Of a stretch of DNA of 6,693 nucleotides, positions 6,651 through 6,693 are shown one piece after another. Each line of letters starts with the position of its first letter. Position 1 is the first letter of the stretch. Below the pieces are notes generated by a model that saw nothing but the letters and a program-made list of their open reading frames with translations, was not told the origin of the DNA and did no database searches. Origin of the DNA: an uncultured Lachnospiraceae bacterium (GTDB taxonomy: Bacteria; Bacillota; Clostridia; Lachnospirales; Lachnospiraceae); assembly GCA_945827765.1 (NCBI GenBank), contig CALZPS010000083.1:1-6693 (forward strand). The letters are read 5' to 3'. Made by a program: the position numbers and the translations under genes.

Positions 6651-6693
6651 CTGTCTCTTATACACATCTCCGAGCCCACGAGACCGTACTAGA
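6651..6693 (+). other. Illumina Nextera adapter contamination (Tn5 mosaic end, read-2 tail, N702 index)
   Basis: Bases 6651-6669 read CTGTCTCTTATACACATCT, the reverse complement of the 19-base Tn5 mosaic end used in Nextera libraries. Bases 6670-6684 read CCGAGCCCACGAGAC, the Nextera read-2 side of the adapter. Bases 6685-6692 read CGTACTAG, the N702 i7 index, and A6693 fits the first base of the adapter part that follows. The match is continuous and complete, so this is library construct sequence joined to the end of a contig. It is not a natural mobile element. Whether C6650 is genomic cannot be decided. Confidence 0.97.

Noticed and set aside
6651..6669. A Tn5 mosaic end, suggesting a natural transposon boundary
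   Set aside because: It is followed directly by the Nextera adapter tail and an i7 index, which natural Tn5 or IS50 does not carry.

Overview
The window reads as a stretch of a Clostridia chromosome, most likely Lachnospiraceae or a close relative. The grounds are strong AAGGAGG-type ribosome binding sites before every gene, sigma-A-type promoter hexamers, tight packing with overlapping stops and starts, a moderate GC content judged by eye, and protein family variants typical of gut clostridia. This placement is inference; no marker gene is present. All six genes lie on the + strand, and there are no RNA genes, CRISPR arrays or insertion sequences.

Left part (1-1416): a two-gene unit encoding an HD-domain phosphohydrolase of the YfbR/HDDC2 type (57-644) and, 37 bases later, a SIR2-family NAD-dependent protein deacylase (682-1416). 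An extended -10 element lies at the very start of the window. No clear intrinsic terminator follows the sirtuin.

Middle (1417-1690): a non-coding region with a strong sigma-A promoter (TTGACT, 17 bases, TAAGAT; 1582-1610). Its leader of about 70 bases can fold into a hairpin followed by six T's, just before the ribosome binding site of the next gene. This may be an attenuator.

Right part (1691-6650): a four-gene ABC importer of the BMP (basic membrane protein) class, in the order lipoprotein binding protein, double ATPase, permease, permease. The order matches the Bacillus subtilis guanosine importer nupNOPQ (formerly yufNOPQ), so purine nucleosides or related compounds are the likely cargo. 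A perfect 10-bp intrinsic terminator (2933-2966) separates the binding protein gene from the ATPase gene and probably keeps the binding protein in excess. The ATPase most likely starts at a TTG (3050). The ATPase and the two permeases are chained by 4- and 8-base overlaps.

End (6651-6693): this is not genomic. It is the Illumina Nextera adapter: the Tn5 mosaic end, the read-2 adapter tail, the 8-base index CGTACTAG (N702) and one further adapter base. The second permease is cut at about residue 316, a few residues short of its expected end. Any protein predicted to end in SYTHLRAHET is an artefact. I found no convincing undescribed system; the leader structure at 1617-1690 is the best candidate for new regulatory biology.
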